A stretch of DNA of 51,863 nucleotides from Pseudobdellovibrionaceae bacterium (GTDB lineage Bacteria; Bdellovibrionota; Bdellovibrionia; Bdellovibrionales; Bdellovibrionaceae), in the NCBI GenBank assembly GCA_013359135.1, contig JABWCN010000031.1, forward strand, positions 1 through 51,863, given 5' to 3'. Below, in pieces: positions 18,058 through 27,077 of the stretch (position 1 is the first letter of the stretch; each line of letters opens with the position of its first letter). The notes under the pieces are model-generated. The model saw only the letters and a list, made by a program, of their open reading frames with translations, was not told the DNA's origin and ran no database searches. Both the position numbers and the translations under genes were made by a program.

Positions 18058-19947
18058 TTAAGAAGCAATTTTGACTTTGTCAGCAGCCTCTGGTTCATAA
18101 TCAGAGTAGGGGGTGACTACGATTTCAAATTCTCCATTAACCTTTTTAAAACCTCTGATCTTGTGAAGTTTTAAAGGTTCACTTCGGCCTTTGACTTCGG
18201 CAGCGCCAGCAAATTCAGATAAAAAATCATCTTTAACTTTTTCTAGTACTGTATCACTCACTAAAAGATCTGACCCAAAAGCCTTGGTTGAGGACTCAAT
18301 TCTGGAACCTGTATTAACGGTATTTCCAATGATGGTATATTCCATTCGCTCTTCAGAACCTATAGTTCCAGAAATTGCAGTTCCATAGTGCAACCCCATT
18401 CCAATCTGAATGGGACTTTCATTTCGTTTTAGTCTTTTTTCATTTAGCTCAGCTAGTGCCTTCCTCATTTCTAGACAGGCTTTTACAGCATTTTGCGCAT
18501 CTTTTGGGCTTGATTTTGGAACTCCCCAAACGGCCATGATAGCATCCCCAATAAATTTATCAACGATACCACCATGTTGGTTAATAATTTTCACCATCAC
18601 AGCAAAGTACTCGTTAAGCATTCTAACGACCTCTTCAGGGTTTTTCTTTTCAGAAAAAGCGGTAAAACCTCTTATGTCACTAAAAAAAACAATCACATCT
18701 TTTGATTGGCCACCAATACTGATATCTTTTTTCATTAGATCTTCGGTGATACTAGAACCATGGAATTTGTTAAATAAAGTTTTAACCTTATCACGTTCTT
18801 TCAAACCTTCAGTCATTTGATCAAAAGCTATAGCTAGTTCTCTAACTTCGTCTTTAAGAAAAGAGTTAATTTGTTGTGCTGCTTTAACATTGAAGTTTCC
18901 TTTAGAAACCATGCTAATTAGGCCATTTAGTTTTTCCAGAGGGCTTGTCAGTGACATTGAAAAAAGAAAAATGAGTAGTAAAGTTCCAGATAAAAAGTAT
19001 CCAACAATTTTGATAATTGTGGTATTTAGCTCATCAATGACAGCTAAGATTATGTCTTCATCAAGTTGTGCGAAAACGATTGGGCCATAGCTAGTTTTTG
19101 CAAAGGCTGAATAAAAGGCTTTTGTTTGTTTTCTTTCTTTAATGTACTTCATTCCACTCATCATTAGATTTTGTTTGGCGTATTTCACAATTTCTTCACT
19201 AGCTAAACTTTGTTTTGTGACACTTTTATTTTCATCAAGATGAGCTAGGACAACTCCTTGTGAGTCAGTGATAAAAAAACTACTCGTAGTACCATTTTCA
19301 ACCACAGCTTTTTGTAATACAGCAAGAGAAATGTCAGCAATGGCAACATGGGTGATTTTGTTATTAGCATCTCTAATGAGAGGTAGGGCTATAGTAAGAA
19401 CTGGTTCATAGCCTTTTATAGAGCTATTGAATAATAAAAAATTTCCTCTACCTTCGACGATTTTTGTAAAACTAATAGGATTTTTTTCACGGAGATAATT
19501 AGATATTTTTTCATTATAGTTTAAATTGTTATCAGACTTAGTTTTATATTTAGCATTAATTTTCGTAGCTACTGAGTTTTCAAACTTAAAAGCTTCAATT
19601 CCTAAAATAAATGTATCTAGATTAAAATTGTTATCTATATCACGTTTAAGATTGTTGTAGTTCTGAGCTAAATCATAGGTATTATTGATTTGCTTAGACA
19701 TAAGGGTTTCAGCTTCTTTTAAGCTTAATAATAGACGTCCATTGAGCGTGATTTTATCTTTTAAGTTATTAAAAATGTGATCAAGTTCTCTAGCTTTAGA
19801 CTTTGCAAGTTCCAAATTATTATCTTGGTTAGCATCAATTAATTTTGCTTTTGTAATTGTTGAAGTTTTTATTGAAATAAGTACTGTCACACCTATCAGT
19901 AAGAAAGTTGTAATTATAATAAGCTTTATCGAAATAGGTACTTTCAC
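18058..19947 (-). CDS. Transmembrane class III adenylate cyclase with HAMP
   Basis: This 629-residue protein has an N-terminal membrane helix, a periplasmic Cache-like sensing domain of about 270 residues, a second membrane helix (FLSGTLLLIFLFSM), a HAMP linker and a class III cyclase domain. Metal-binding aspartates are in FFSDIRGFTAF (near 424) and FIGDAIMAVWG (near 467). The purine-specifying Lys is in DKFIGD and Thr in EYTIIGNTVN, the class IIIb arrangement that favours ATP; the transition-state Asn and Arg lie in NTVNTGSRIE. It should make cAMP in response to a periplasmic signal. The GTG start follows GGAGG. It is the last gene of an operon with a FecR protein and a barrel, 9 bases after the barrel gene. 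Confidence 0.92.
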   Translation of the reverse strand: MKVPISIKLIIITTFLLIGVTVLISIKTSTITKAKLIDANQDNNLELAKSKARELDHIFNNLKDKITLNGRLLLSLKEAETLMSKQINNTYDLAQNYNNLKRDIDNNFNLDTFILGIEAFKFENSVATKINAKYKTKSDNNLNYNEKISNYLREKNPISFTKIVEGRGNFLLFNSSIKGYEPVLTIALPLIRDANNKITHVAIADISLAVLQKAVVENGTTSSFFITDSQGVVLAHLDENKSVTKQSLASEEIVKYAKQNLMMSGMKYIKERKQTKAFYSAFAKTSYGPIVFAQLDEDIILAVIDELNTTIIKIVGYFLSGTLLLIFLFSMSLTSPLEKLNGLISMVSKGNFNVKAAQQINSFLKDEVRELAIAFDQMTEGLKERDKVKTLFNKFHGSSITEDLMKKDISIGGQSKDVIVFFSDIRGFTAFSEKKNPEEVVRMLNEYFAVMVKIINQHGGIVDKFIGDAIMAVWGVPKSSPKDAQNAVKACLEMRKALAELNEKRLKRNESPIQIGMGLHYGTAISGTIGSEERMEYTIIGNTVNTGSRIESSTKAFGSDLLVSDTVLEKVKDDFLSEFAGAAEVKGRSEPLKLHKIRGFKKVNGEFEIVVTPYSDYEPEAADKVKIAS

Positions 19948-19956
19948 AAATCCTCC

Positions 19957-21648
19957 CTAAAAGGCGTACTCAGCAAATAAACTCAAATAGTAACCATCGA
20001 TATTAGTGCTGACGTCCGTGTTACTATTATAAAGTGCATCAGCAGATCCAAGTTGAAATTTCCCTTGAGAAGTTGAGTCGTCAGTATATACAGCTTGGTC
20101 TTTCTTATAGGTCAACCCCATCAGTCCTGTAAACTTGTTGTTGAATTTATAACTTCCTAAGACTCCATATTGACTGGATATCGTGGGTTTAAAGTTTTTT
20201 CCATTGTTAGGTAACTTGATGGCAGACATCGAGTAGTACCATTGACTATTCATTTGGAATCCTAGTTTGGGAGTTAGTGAAAACCAATATTCAAGACCAA
20301 AGTGAGGTCCTGCCATAGAAATTACTTGATTACTTGTTCCTTTAAAACCGCTAATGCTTCTGTTGTTGTTTATGAAGTATGTGGAAATTTCATCTAAATC
20401 TGCAATTGTTTGTGGAATTTCTTTATAAAAAACTCCAGTGTTCACTCTAAACTCATCCGTTGATCTAACAGTTTTTCTGTACGTTACAGAGCCAGAGATC
20501 GAGTGATAGATGAAAGATCTTTGGTAACTCTCATCTTTTAAAAAACCACTCAGATCCCAATTCAAGTAGTAACCAATCGGCTGGTTTTCTTTGAACCATC
20601 CAAGACCTACTCTTCCGGTACCACCAAAAGCGTTGTATTTTGGATTTAGTCCTTTATAAGAAGAGGAGTAGTTGATCATACTTAGTAACCAGCTTGCATT
20701 CATGTATAAGCCATTGATTCGGTCAATAGCTTTTCTTAAGACATAAGTATATTCTGCGGCAATAGAACGATCGCCATTTTTGACTTTAAAGGTTAATGAT
20801 TTTTTGTCTGAACTAGGGCGTAAATTAGCTTTAGCAGTAATATTGATACGGTAAGTTCCACCAGGCCAGCGGTCATCGAACATAACTTTGTTGCCCTTGA
20901 AATTAACTTCAGTGATCTTCGCTTCCCATTTCTTTTTTTGAGGATTTAATTTTTCCAAGCTGATTTCATAGGAATCTACTAGTTGATTTTCTTTCCAAAC
21001 AATTTCTCTTACAAATTGGGTTTCTGGAGTTTGAACCTCAGGAACTCCTAACTTTTTTCCGAAAATAGTGATGTCGCCTGAAGCCTCTTCATCACTTTTT
21101 AAATTGGCATTATCTTGAGCAGTAAGTGTCCAAATATACTTTTGACTTACAGGTAAGTTGACTTTGGTAAAAAGCTCGGTGAAATGATTTTCATAGACCA
21201 CTTTATTGCTTTCTTGGTCTTTGATGGTCAAAATATATTTATCTGCTCCAAGAACAGAATTCCAAGCAAACTCAATTTCTTGGTAATCATCGTTTTGACT
21301 TTGTAAAGTCATGTCTTTTTCTTTTGGTACTTGAACTTTAACTTTATCAAGTAAAACTGGAAATTCCACCTCTGGACTCCACACTCCAGGAACATTTCTT
21401 TTGTCAAGTGAGCGCAAAGTCATTTTGTAAATACCTGGAGGAATAGCTCCATAGTATGAGTTTGTACTAGTGAACTGACTGGTTTCCACAGCAGAACCAT
21501 TTTTCAAATTAATAAATTTAACTTCATATTTAACTGCTCCTGGAACTGGGTCCCATTCAAAAGAAATGGTCTTCTTGTAAACCTCTTGGCTCCAGCAAGA
21601 GTAAGTAAAAGTTATTAAAAAAAGTAACAAGTTTAAGTACTGCATCAT
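19957..21648 (-). CDS. Outer-membrane barrel with fibronectin-like N-terminal repeats
   Basis: A signal peptide (LLLFLITFTYSCWS) is followed by two or three fibronectin-III-like repeats (SFEWDPVPGAVKYEVKF, EFAWNSVLGADKYILTI, IVWKENQLVDSYEISLE). A C-terminal part of about 280 residues then has barrel-like alternation, ending SLFAEYAF with the terminal phenylalanine typical of barrel proteins. It probably sits in the outer membrane with the repeats in the periplasm. The start codon follows the FecR gene stop directly (TAGATGATG), so translation is coupled. The same WxxVxGAxxYxVxI repeat style occurs in the upstream FecR protein, suggesting that the two proteins bind each other or a common ligand. 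Confidence 0.75.
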   Translation of the reverse strand: MMQYLNLLLFLITFTYSCWSQEVYKKTISFEWDPVPGAVKYEVKFINLKNGSAVETSQFTSTNSYYGAIPPGIYKMTLRSLDKRNVPGVWSPEVEFPVLLDKVKVQVPKEKDMTLQSQNDDYQEIEFAWNSVLGADKYILTIKDQESNKVVYENHFTELFTKVNLPVSQKYIWTLTAQDNANLKSDEEASGDITIFGKKLGVPEVQTPETQFVREIVWKENQLVDSYEISLEKLNPQKKKWEAKITEVNFKGNKVMFDDRWPGGTYRINITAKANLRPSSDKKSLTFKVKNGDRSIAAEYTYVLRKAIDRINGLYMNASWLLSMINYSSSYKGLNPKYNAFGGTGRVGLGWFKENQPIGYYLNWDLSGFLKDESYQRSFIYHSISGSVTYRKTVRSTDEFRVNTGVFYKEIPQTIADLDEISTYFINNNRSISGFKGTSNQVISMAGPHFGLEYWFSLTPKLGFQMNSQWYYSMSAIKLPNNGKNFKPTISSQYGVLGSYKFNNKFTGLMGLTYKKDQAVYTDDSTSQGKFQLGSADALYNSNTDVSTNIDGYYLSLFAEYAF

Positions 21649-23565
21649 CTAATCCGAACTCTGTTTTATATTTAAGTTTTTCAATTTTGGAGCTGATAGT
21701 GAGGTTTGAGAAGGAACTTCAAATTCGAAACTTTCACTAGCAGGTCCTCGTCGATCATGTTGATCAATGGGAGTCACAACTAACTCATAACTACCTGGTG
21801 TAAGACCTGTGCCATTTTTACCTCTGTATTCAAAACGATTTTTATTAGAGTTTAGTTTTTCAGTATCGTTACTTTTTTTAGCAATAAGTTCTATTTCATA
21901 CTCTTTTACAATAGGTTGATTGTTCCATTGGACATCAAGAATTCCATTTTCAAAATACACTTTATTCGTTAGCTGATTGCGTTTTAAATCTTCGATTTTA
22001 AAAATCGGAGCCTTGGCTAAAGGAAATTCAGAGATTTCAATCGAGCGGGGACTTAATTTGGCCATTGATTGCCCTGCTTTATCAAGAGCTTCTACATAAG
22101 CAATGTAACGTCCAGAAGCTGTCAACTGAACTTTGAATTGATTCAATTCTGATACCTGTTGAGCTACAGATTCATTATTTTGGTTAAGCACTTCAATTTT
22201 CCATTGTGTAATTTCATTTTTTCGAGTTTGGGCTTCCCAATTAAGTTCAATAGAGGGTTGACTTAGGTAAAATTGCTTTTCAGGAGTTTTAGTCCAGGCC
22301 AAAACAGGTGGTGGTTTTGGAGGTTCTTTTATTAATTTCTTGATAGAAAATTTTTGTATTTTAGTCTGAAATGATAAATCTGAATCGTGATACTTAGTTG
22401 ATAGACGCCAGTAGTAATCTCCCTCTTTCAAGTCTTTTACTAAGTAGTCTTGAACTTGGCTTACATTAATATTTTTTAAAATCAAAAATGACGAAAGCAT
22501 CTGTGGATGATTACTTAATTCTAAAAAAACACTTTTAACATCTTGCGGTTTTTGCCACTTAAGATTGACTCCTAAAGGCAATGTTTCAACTTCATATATT
22601 TTGTTGTTTTCTGGAGCTAAAATGATTGGCGGATAACGACTGTGAATTTCTAGTTTATAGACACTTGAAGAATGTAGTTTGTTCTTAGTTTTTGGATCTT
22701 TAGAAATAAGTTGCCAGTAGTAGGTTCCAAGTGGAAGTAAAGTGTTTACCGAGTCAGAAGCTACGGGAAGATTGGCTTTTTCAACCATATTTTTTTTCGA
22801 ATCACCAATTAATAAACTGATTTCTTGCTCCTTTGGGAAGCCTTTCCATTTAAAGCGAACTGTTGGATCAGCTTCTGGATTAATAAAATAAACTTGGGAC
22901 AGTTGATCTCCAGGTTTGAATAGACTTGGTGAAATAATTTTGATTTCGAGATTAGTTTTAATTCCATTTTGAGTGACGGTGAGAGACTGTCCTTTGCTTA
23001 ACTCTTTGACTTTGCCACTGGAATCGTTGAACTTGGCTTGCCCGTCTAGAATATTTACTTGAGTTTGTTGACCTTTATTTTTGGATAGAATAGTTTTAGT
23101 CCCATCAAGATTAAATTTATTTTTGTCAGATCTGAAAATAATTTCACTTTTGTTAGTTTTTCGGTCATCTCCATCTGTGGCAACAGTTTGCTTGGCATCA
23201 ACGTAGAGAGAACCTTCAACAAGATCTAAAGAAATTTCACTTTTATTTTTTTGAATGACAATAGTTGAACCGGAATCAACTACGATGGACTTGCCATCAT
23301 CAAAACTAATTTTAACCTCACTCTTGTCTGAGGTTCTGATCGAGTCTCCATCATAGAGAGTGTCACCACTGCTAATAGGGAGCCATTGAAGGCTTCTAGC
23401 TATTTTTTTTCTTGCATCTTCGTTAGTGTAAGTGACTTGTGCAATTTTATTTTTATCAGTGATTTGGAATTTTTTCTCTTGGGCATTGGACCACAAGAAA
23501 GTAGCAATAAAGCAACTTCCAGAAAGAAAAAAAGCCCAAAATAGACGACGAAAATTCGTTTTCAT
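21649..23565 (-). CDS. FecR-domain protein with Ig/fibronectin-like repeats
   Basis: This 638-residue envelope protein has an N-terminal membrane segment or signal (LFWAFFLSGSCFIATFLW). A FecR-like domain spans about residues 40-200 (SSGDTLYDGDSIRTSDKSEV, DDGKSIVVDSGSTIVI, DLVEGSLYVDA, VNILDGQAKF). Beta-sandwich repeats with FKWKGFPKEQEISLLIG, LNWEAQTRKNEITQW and VQWNNQPIVKEYEIELI follow. The FecR domain normally senses or carries signals across the periplasm, often to sigma factors; here no sigma gene is adjacent and the operon ends in an adenylate cyclase. AGGAG precedes the ATG. A transenvelope signalling role is inferred from context. Confidence 0.82.
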   Translation of the reverse strand: MKTNFRRLFWAFFLSGSCFIATFLWSNAQEKKFQITDKNKIAQVTYTNEDARKKIARSLQWLPISSGDTLYDGDSIRTSDKSEVKISFDDGKSIVVDSGSTIVIQKNKSEISLDLVEGSLYVDAKQTVATDGDDRKTNKSEIIFRSDKNKFNLDGTKTILSKNKGQQTQVNILDGQAKFNDSSGKVKELSKGQSLTVTQNGIKTNLEIKIISPSLFKPGDQLSQVYFINPEADPTVRFKWKGFPKEQEISLLIGDSKKNMVEKANLPVASDSVNTLLPLGTYYWQLISKDPKTKNKLHSSSVYKLEIHSRYPPIILAPENNKIYEVETLPLGVNLKWQKPQDVKSVFLELSNHPQMLSSFLILKNINVSQVQDYLVKDLKEGDYYWRLSTKYHDSDLSFQTKIQKFSIKKLIKEPPKPPPVLAWTKTPEKQFYLSQPSIELNWEAQTRKNEITQWKIEVLNQNNESVAQQVSELNQFKVQLTASGRYIAYVEALDKAGQSMAKLSPRSIEISEFPLAKAPIFKIEDLKRNQLTNKVYFENGILDVQWNNQPIVKEYEIELIAKKSNDTEKLNSNKNRFEYRGKNGTGLTPGSYELVVTPIDQHDRRGPASESFEFEVPSQTSLSAPKLKNLNIKQSSD

Positions 23566-23643
23566 AAACTCCTAGCAATATCATCTCGGTACATTTTTAA
23601 AGAGTTTGAGTCTTAAGACCTTTATCTAGGGGTTCGTCTTTAG

Positions 23644-23672
23644 TTGACCCGTCGCAGTGAAAACGGAACTAT
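23644..23672 (+). promoter_or_regulatory. Possible promoter of the NPD-like gene
   Basis: TTGACC (23644-23649) and AACTAT (23667-23672) are 17 bases apart in the 197-base divergent gap. The -35 is good and the -10 poor (three of six), giving a leader of about 80 bases if used. Confidence 0.25.
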
Positions 23673-23762
23673 CTAATGTGAAATTAATTCTCATTTATTT
23701 TTTAATTTTACAGCCTAAGGTAATAAGGTTATTCTCTCGACAACTTTTTTAAAGGAATTGGA

Positions 23763-24965
23763 ATGGCATTACCCTCAATAAGGATTAGAAATTTAGAATT
23801 TAACGTACCAGTTATCCAGGGTGGAATGGGTATTGGGTTATCTAGCTACACACTTGCTGGAGCTGTGGCTTTAGAAGGTGGAATGGGTGTGCTTTCTAGT
23901 GCTGCATTGGATAGAATTGTTTCCAAAAGACATAATAAAAAATTTAAAGCAAGAGAAGCTGCTGCTCAGGATGTTAGAGATGCTAAATTTCTGGGTAAAG
24001 GTGGCGCTATTGGTATGAATATTATGGTTGCTGTAATCAACCAATACGAAGATTCTGTTTTAGGTAGTATGGATGGGGGCGTTGATGCTATTATAAGCGG
24101 TGCAGGTCTACCTCTACAGCTACCAGAGATAGCTTTACAGCACCCAAGCGCTAATGATTTAGCGCTTATCCCGATAGTTTCCTCTGGAAGAGCTCTAGAA
24201 ATTATTTGTAAACGCTGGAGTCGTTCTGGCCGTTTACCTGATGCTGTTGTTGTTGAGGGTCCTTTAGCAGGTGGACACATTGCATGGAGAAGCGTCGAAG
24301 AAGCTTTGGATCCAGCTAATAAATTAGAGAATTTGTTAACAGATGTACTTGCTGTTGCAAAAAAATGGGGATCAATGCCTGTAATTGCTGCAGGTGGAGT
24401 CTACTCCCACGAGGATATCAAAACATATTTGGATATGGGATGTGCAGGAGTTCAAATGGGAACTAGGTTCCTTGCAACTCATGAGTCTGGTGCTAACTCA
24501 AGATATAAGCAATTATTAGTTGATTCTACCGAGCAAGATATTGAACTTGCATCTAAGCCTGGTTCTCCTTGTGGAATGCTCTTTAGGGTGTTGACAAAAT
24601 CTCCATTTTACCAAGAGGCCTTAAAAAGAGAGCGAGCTCCTAAGTGCGATAAAGGTTATTTATTAAATAAAGGCTTCTGTCCATCTAAGCACGAGAATGA
24701 AAAAACTTTTTGTATCTGTAATGGTCTACTTTCTTCAATTGAATTAAATGTAAATGAAAAGGAATTATATACTGTTGGAAGTAAAGCTTATTTGGTGGAT
24801 AAAATCATGTCGGTTAAAGAGCTGATGTACGAACTTCAAGGTAAGGTTTTAGATAAAAACCAAACAGAAGTGATTGATGTTAGACCTCAAGACCCAAGTC
24901 CGTTGATTAAAGCAGGGTTTAATTTTGGTAGTGTCTCTATGGTAACAGCGCCATTAGGCATCTAG
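23763..24965 (+). CDS. Nitronate monooxygenase/NPD-type flavoprotein
   Basis: This FMN-dependent TIM-barrel protein belongs to the 2-nitropropane dioxygenase/FabK superfamily. Visible features are VIQGGMGIGLS at the N-terminus, IGMNIMVAV, VVEGPLAGGHIAW with the usual active-site histidine position, IAAGGVYSHEDI and GVQMGTRFLAT for phosphate binding. Candidate substrates are nitroalkanes or enoyl thioesters; the sequence does not decide. The last 110 residues form an extra tail with a cysteine cluster (CDKGYLLNKGFC, then FCICNGLL), which may bind metal. A GAATTGGAATG context precedes the ATG. greB follows after 6 bases, so the two are probably cotranscribed. Confidence 0.85.
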   Translation: MALPSIRIRNLEFNVPVIQGGMGIGLSSYTLAGAVALEGGMGVLSSAALDRIVSKRHNKKFKAREAAAQDVRDAKFLGKGGAIGMNIMVAVINQYEDSVLGSMDGGVDAIISGAGLPLQLPEIALQHPSANDLALIPIVSSGRALEIICKRWSRSGRLPDAVVVEGPLAGGHIAWRSVEEALDPANKLENLLTDVLAVAKKWGSMPVIAAGGVYSHEDIKTYLDMGCAGVQMGTRFLATHESGANSRYKQLLVDSTEQDIELASKPGSPCGMLFRVLTKSPFYQEALKRERAPKCDKGYLLNKGFCPSKHENEKTFCICNGLLSSIELNVNEKELYTVGSKAYLVDKIMSVKELMYELQGKVLDKNQTEVIDVRPQDPSPLIKAGFNFGSVSMVTAPLGI

Positions 24966-24971
24966 TAGTTA

Positions 24972-25448
24972 ATGTCGCAAAAAAACTACATCACACCTAT
25001 AGGATTTGAAAAGCTCAGGGGAGAATACTCTGAGCTTTTGCATAAAGAGCGTCCCAAAGTTGTTGAAACAGTGGCTTGGGCGGCTAGTAATGGTGATCGG
25101 TCAGAAAATGCGGATTATCAATATGGTAAAAAAAGACTTAGAGAAATAGACAGACGACTAAAGTTTTTGACCGATAGACTTGATAAGGCTGAAGTTGTGG
25201 ACCCCAAGACAATTAAATCAGACAAGGTGGTTTTTGGAGCCACAGTTACTTATGTTAATGAAGAAGAAGTGGTGCAGACCTATCAAATTGTCGGTGAGGA
25301 TGAATTTGATATTAAGAATGCCAAGATTTCATGGAAATCTCCCATAGCAAAGCACCTTTTAGGAAAAAAAGTAAACGAAGAAGTTGTTATTAAAAAGCCA
25401 AATGATCAAGAAGAGGTGATTTTAATCACTCATATTGAATACAAATAG
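24972..25448 (+). CDS. greB: Transcription elongation factor GreB
   Basis: Gre factors enter the RNA polymerase secondary channel and stimulate cleavage of backtracked transcripts. The N-terminal coiled coil carries the acidic tip in SNGDRSENADYQYGKKRLREI, which is the GreB form, and the C-terminal FKBP-like domain includes VVFGATVTYVNEEEVVQTY and SPIAKHLLGKKV. At 158 residues it is full length. It follows the NPD-like gene after six bases without an obvious ribosome site, so translational coupling is likely. Confidence 0.93.
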   Translation: MSQKNYITPIGFEKLRGEYSELLHKERPKVVETVAWAASNGDRSENADYQYGKKRLREIDRRLKFLTDRLDKAEVVDPKTIKSDKVVFGATVTYVNEEEVVQTYQIVGEDEFDIKNAKISWKSPIAKHLLGKKVNEEVVIKKPNDQEEVILITHIEYK

Positions 25449-25565
25449 CCAAAAGTTTGCCACGGCCCTGATTATACGAAGCTATTAAGAGGAATAGGAC
25501 AAAATTAGGCATTTCGTTTAAATCTCTACAGTAGAATTTTTAAAGAAAACTTAATAGTATTAGGT

Positions 25566-26216
25566 ATGGAATTAAAGTCAAAATTTCTCAATCAATATGA
25601 TTCTTTGATGATACCGAGGATAGAGTTGTTTGGTACAGATCAAGAGAGCATTTTTTATCATAAAGGAGCTTATTCCTATGCTTTGTTGACGCTAGGACAA
25701 ATGAGTTTTCAGGATGAGCTATTTACTGAAGCTTATAATTATCTAAATTTTATTTATCCACAGTCTTTGGATAAATCTGGCTCTTTTATTGATACTATTA
25801 AACGCACTAATAAGAAAATATGGAAACAAACTCACTTGCTCTTAATGTATGAGCTAAGCTCTCAAAGGATGGTTGCAGGCTCTGCCTTAATTACCTCCAT
25901 GAGTCCTGAGCTTCCTTTAGCTCTGGAGTTAGAATTAGGAATAGAGATTCAAAGAAAGACACCATCGATTGAAATTGGAAGACTTTCTATCGATGTAAAG
26001 CATGCTCATCGGAGCGAGATACTAAATTTGCTATTAGTAAATATCTATGAAATTTTAGAGAATACAAAGGGTTTAGAAAATGTTTTTTTATATAGTAAAA
26101 AAACTCTTAGAAAGCTCTACGAAAGAAAAGGTTACTATTTTAAAAATTTAGAACAATATTCAAAAACACTAGGTGAAGATATTATTTCAGAACTGATTTT
26201 ATACAGAAATAAATAA
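25566..26216 (+). CDS. FeeM/autoinducer-synthase-like acyltransferase
   Basis: This 216-residue protein resembles the N-acyl amino acid synthase (FeeM) and LuxI-like branch of the GNAT fold. The core is IEIGRLSIDVKHAHRSEILNLLLVNIY (about residues 137-163): an EIGRLSI strand, then a basic turn and helix where FeeM-type enzymes bind acyl carrier. A late GYYFKNLEQYSK is like the GF region of GNATs. FeeM joins acyl-ACP chains to amino acids. Length matches that family. No strong ribosome site is seen before the ATG. It stands first on the plus strand, before the convergent AraC gene, in a cluster with a second FeeM-like protein and lipid-export genes. The substrate is unknown. Confidence 0.6.
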   Translation: MELKSKFLNQYDSLMIPRIELFGTDQESIFYHKGAYSYALLTLGQMSFQDELFTEAYNYLNFIYPQSLDKSGSFIDTIKRTNKKIWKQTHLLLMYELSSQRMVAGSALITSMSPELPLALELELGIEIQRKTPSIEIGRLSIDVKHAHRSEILNLLLVNIYEILENTKGLENVFLYSKKTLRKLYERKGYYFKNLEQYSKTLGEDIISELILYRNK

Positions 26217-26231
26217 TATGTGTTTAAGTTG

Positions 26232-27002
26232 TTATTTAAAAAGATATTTTGAAGGAGTAGTGTTAGTTACTTTTTTAAACTGTTTGTTAAATCGACTTAA
26301 ATCGTTAAAACCTGAGTTAAATGCAGCTTGCGTGATATTTAAATCTACATTTTCATTGAGTAATACATACATTGCTTCAAAAATGCGTAATTTGTTTCTG
26401 TACTCTACAGGCGTTAAGAGAAATTCTTTCTTGAAAATTTTAGTTTGTTGAGAATTAGAAATTCCAATTTTTTTTGCTATTAGATTAAGTGATTCTGGTT
26501 GGTTAAAGTAAGAGTCAATAGACTCTTTGATTTTTATAGCAATCAAATTTTTTAAGTTATTATCAAATGTATAAATCACTTTAAATTTATTCTTAAATAA
26601 CTGACTGATTTGTTCCACTTCTGTTAAGTTAATGTATTCATATTCATAAACAGAAGTGAAGTCTGGAAAAGTGTTGTTTTCTTTTCTGAAAACAAACATT
26701 TCCCACTCTAGATAGTTAGAATTTATTTCCCATTTTACAATTTGTAATGGAGGAATATACAAAAAAAATTTTCCAGATAAGAGGTATGATTGATGATTTA
26801 TAGAAATATTCAAGGATTGATTTTTTAGATCTGCTTTAATCAGTAAGCAGTAGTTACCATAAGTATCTATAAAGGTATTTGAACCTCTAGGGTAGTTATG
26901 TTTTCTGGCAATCCAGAGCAGGTTCTTTGAAATTCTCTTATATAGGTTTTCATAATTTGAAGCTTTTAAGTCAAAGGTCTTTAATTCGTAATTTGAACTC
27001 AT
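26232..27002 (-). CDS. AraC-family transcriptional regulator
   Basis: The C-terminal 100 residues are an AraC DNA-binding domain with two helix-turn-helix units: LNLIAKKIGISNSQQTKIFKKEF, and the conserved second unit ITQAAFNSGFNDLSRFNKQFKKVTNTTPSKY. The N-terminal domain is not the arabinose cupin in any obvious way and may bind a ligand. AAGGTAGG just before the ATG at 27002 decides the start; an upstream TTG at 27032 lacks a site. It diverges from the methyltransferase gene across 75 bases and converges with the acyltransferase gene. It therefore probably controls the acyltransferase, methyltransferase and export genes and itself. Confidence 0.9.
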   Translation of the reverse strand: MSSNYELKTFDLKASNYENLYKRISKNLLWIARKHNYPRGSNTFIDTYGNYCLLIKADLKNQSLNISINHQSYLLSGKFFLYIPPLQIVKWEINSNYLEWEMFVFRKENNTFPDFTSVYEYEYINLTEVEQISQLFKNKFKVIYTFDNNLKNLIAIKIKESIDSYFNQPESLNLIAKKIGISNSQQTKIFKKEFLLTPVEYRNKLRIFEAMYVLLNENVDLNITQAAFNSGFNDLSRFNKQFKKVTNTTPSKYLFK

Positions 27003-27014
27003 GCCTACCTTAGT

Positions 27015-27043
27015 CTTGGAAAAAAACGCCAAGTTCTATAAAT
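27015..27043. promoter_or_regulatory. Divergent promoter/operator region of the acyl-lipid cluster
   Basis: CTTGG (27015-27019) and CCAAG (27029-27033) form an inverted repeat in the 75-base gap between the AraC gene and the methyltransferase gene. A TATAAAT (27037-27043) beside it could be the -10 for the methyltransferase transcript. A site for the adjacent AraC regulator is plausible but unproven. Confidence 0.35.
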
Positions 27044-27077
27044 ATAAATAGTTTAAGCTCTAGCTGTAAAGGAATTT

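Noticed and set aside
7145-25531. A 13-base string, TAAATCTCTACAG, occurs in two intergenic regions (7145-7157 and 25519-25531).
   Set aside because: With two 52 kb strands of AT-rich DNA, several 13-base coincidences are expected by chance; there is no shared spacing to the following genes.
26218-26451. An open frame on the plus strand under the AraC gene.
   Set aside because: It lies wholly opposite the conserved AraC DNA-binding domain and has no homology or ribosome site.
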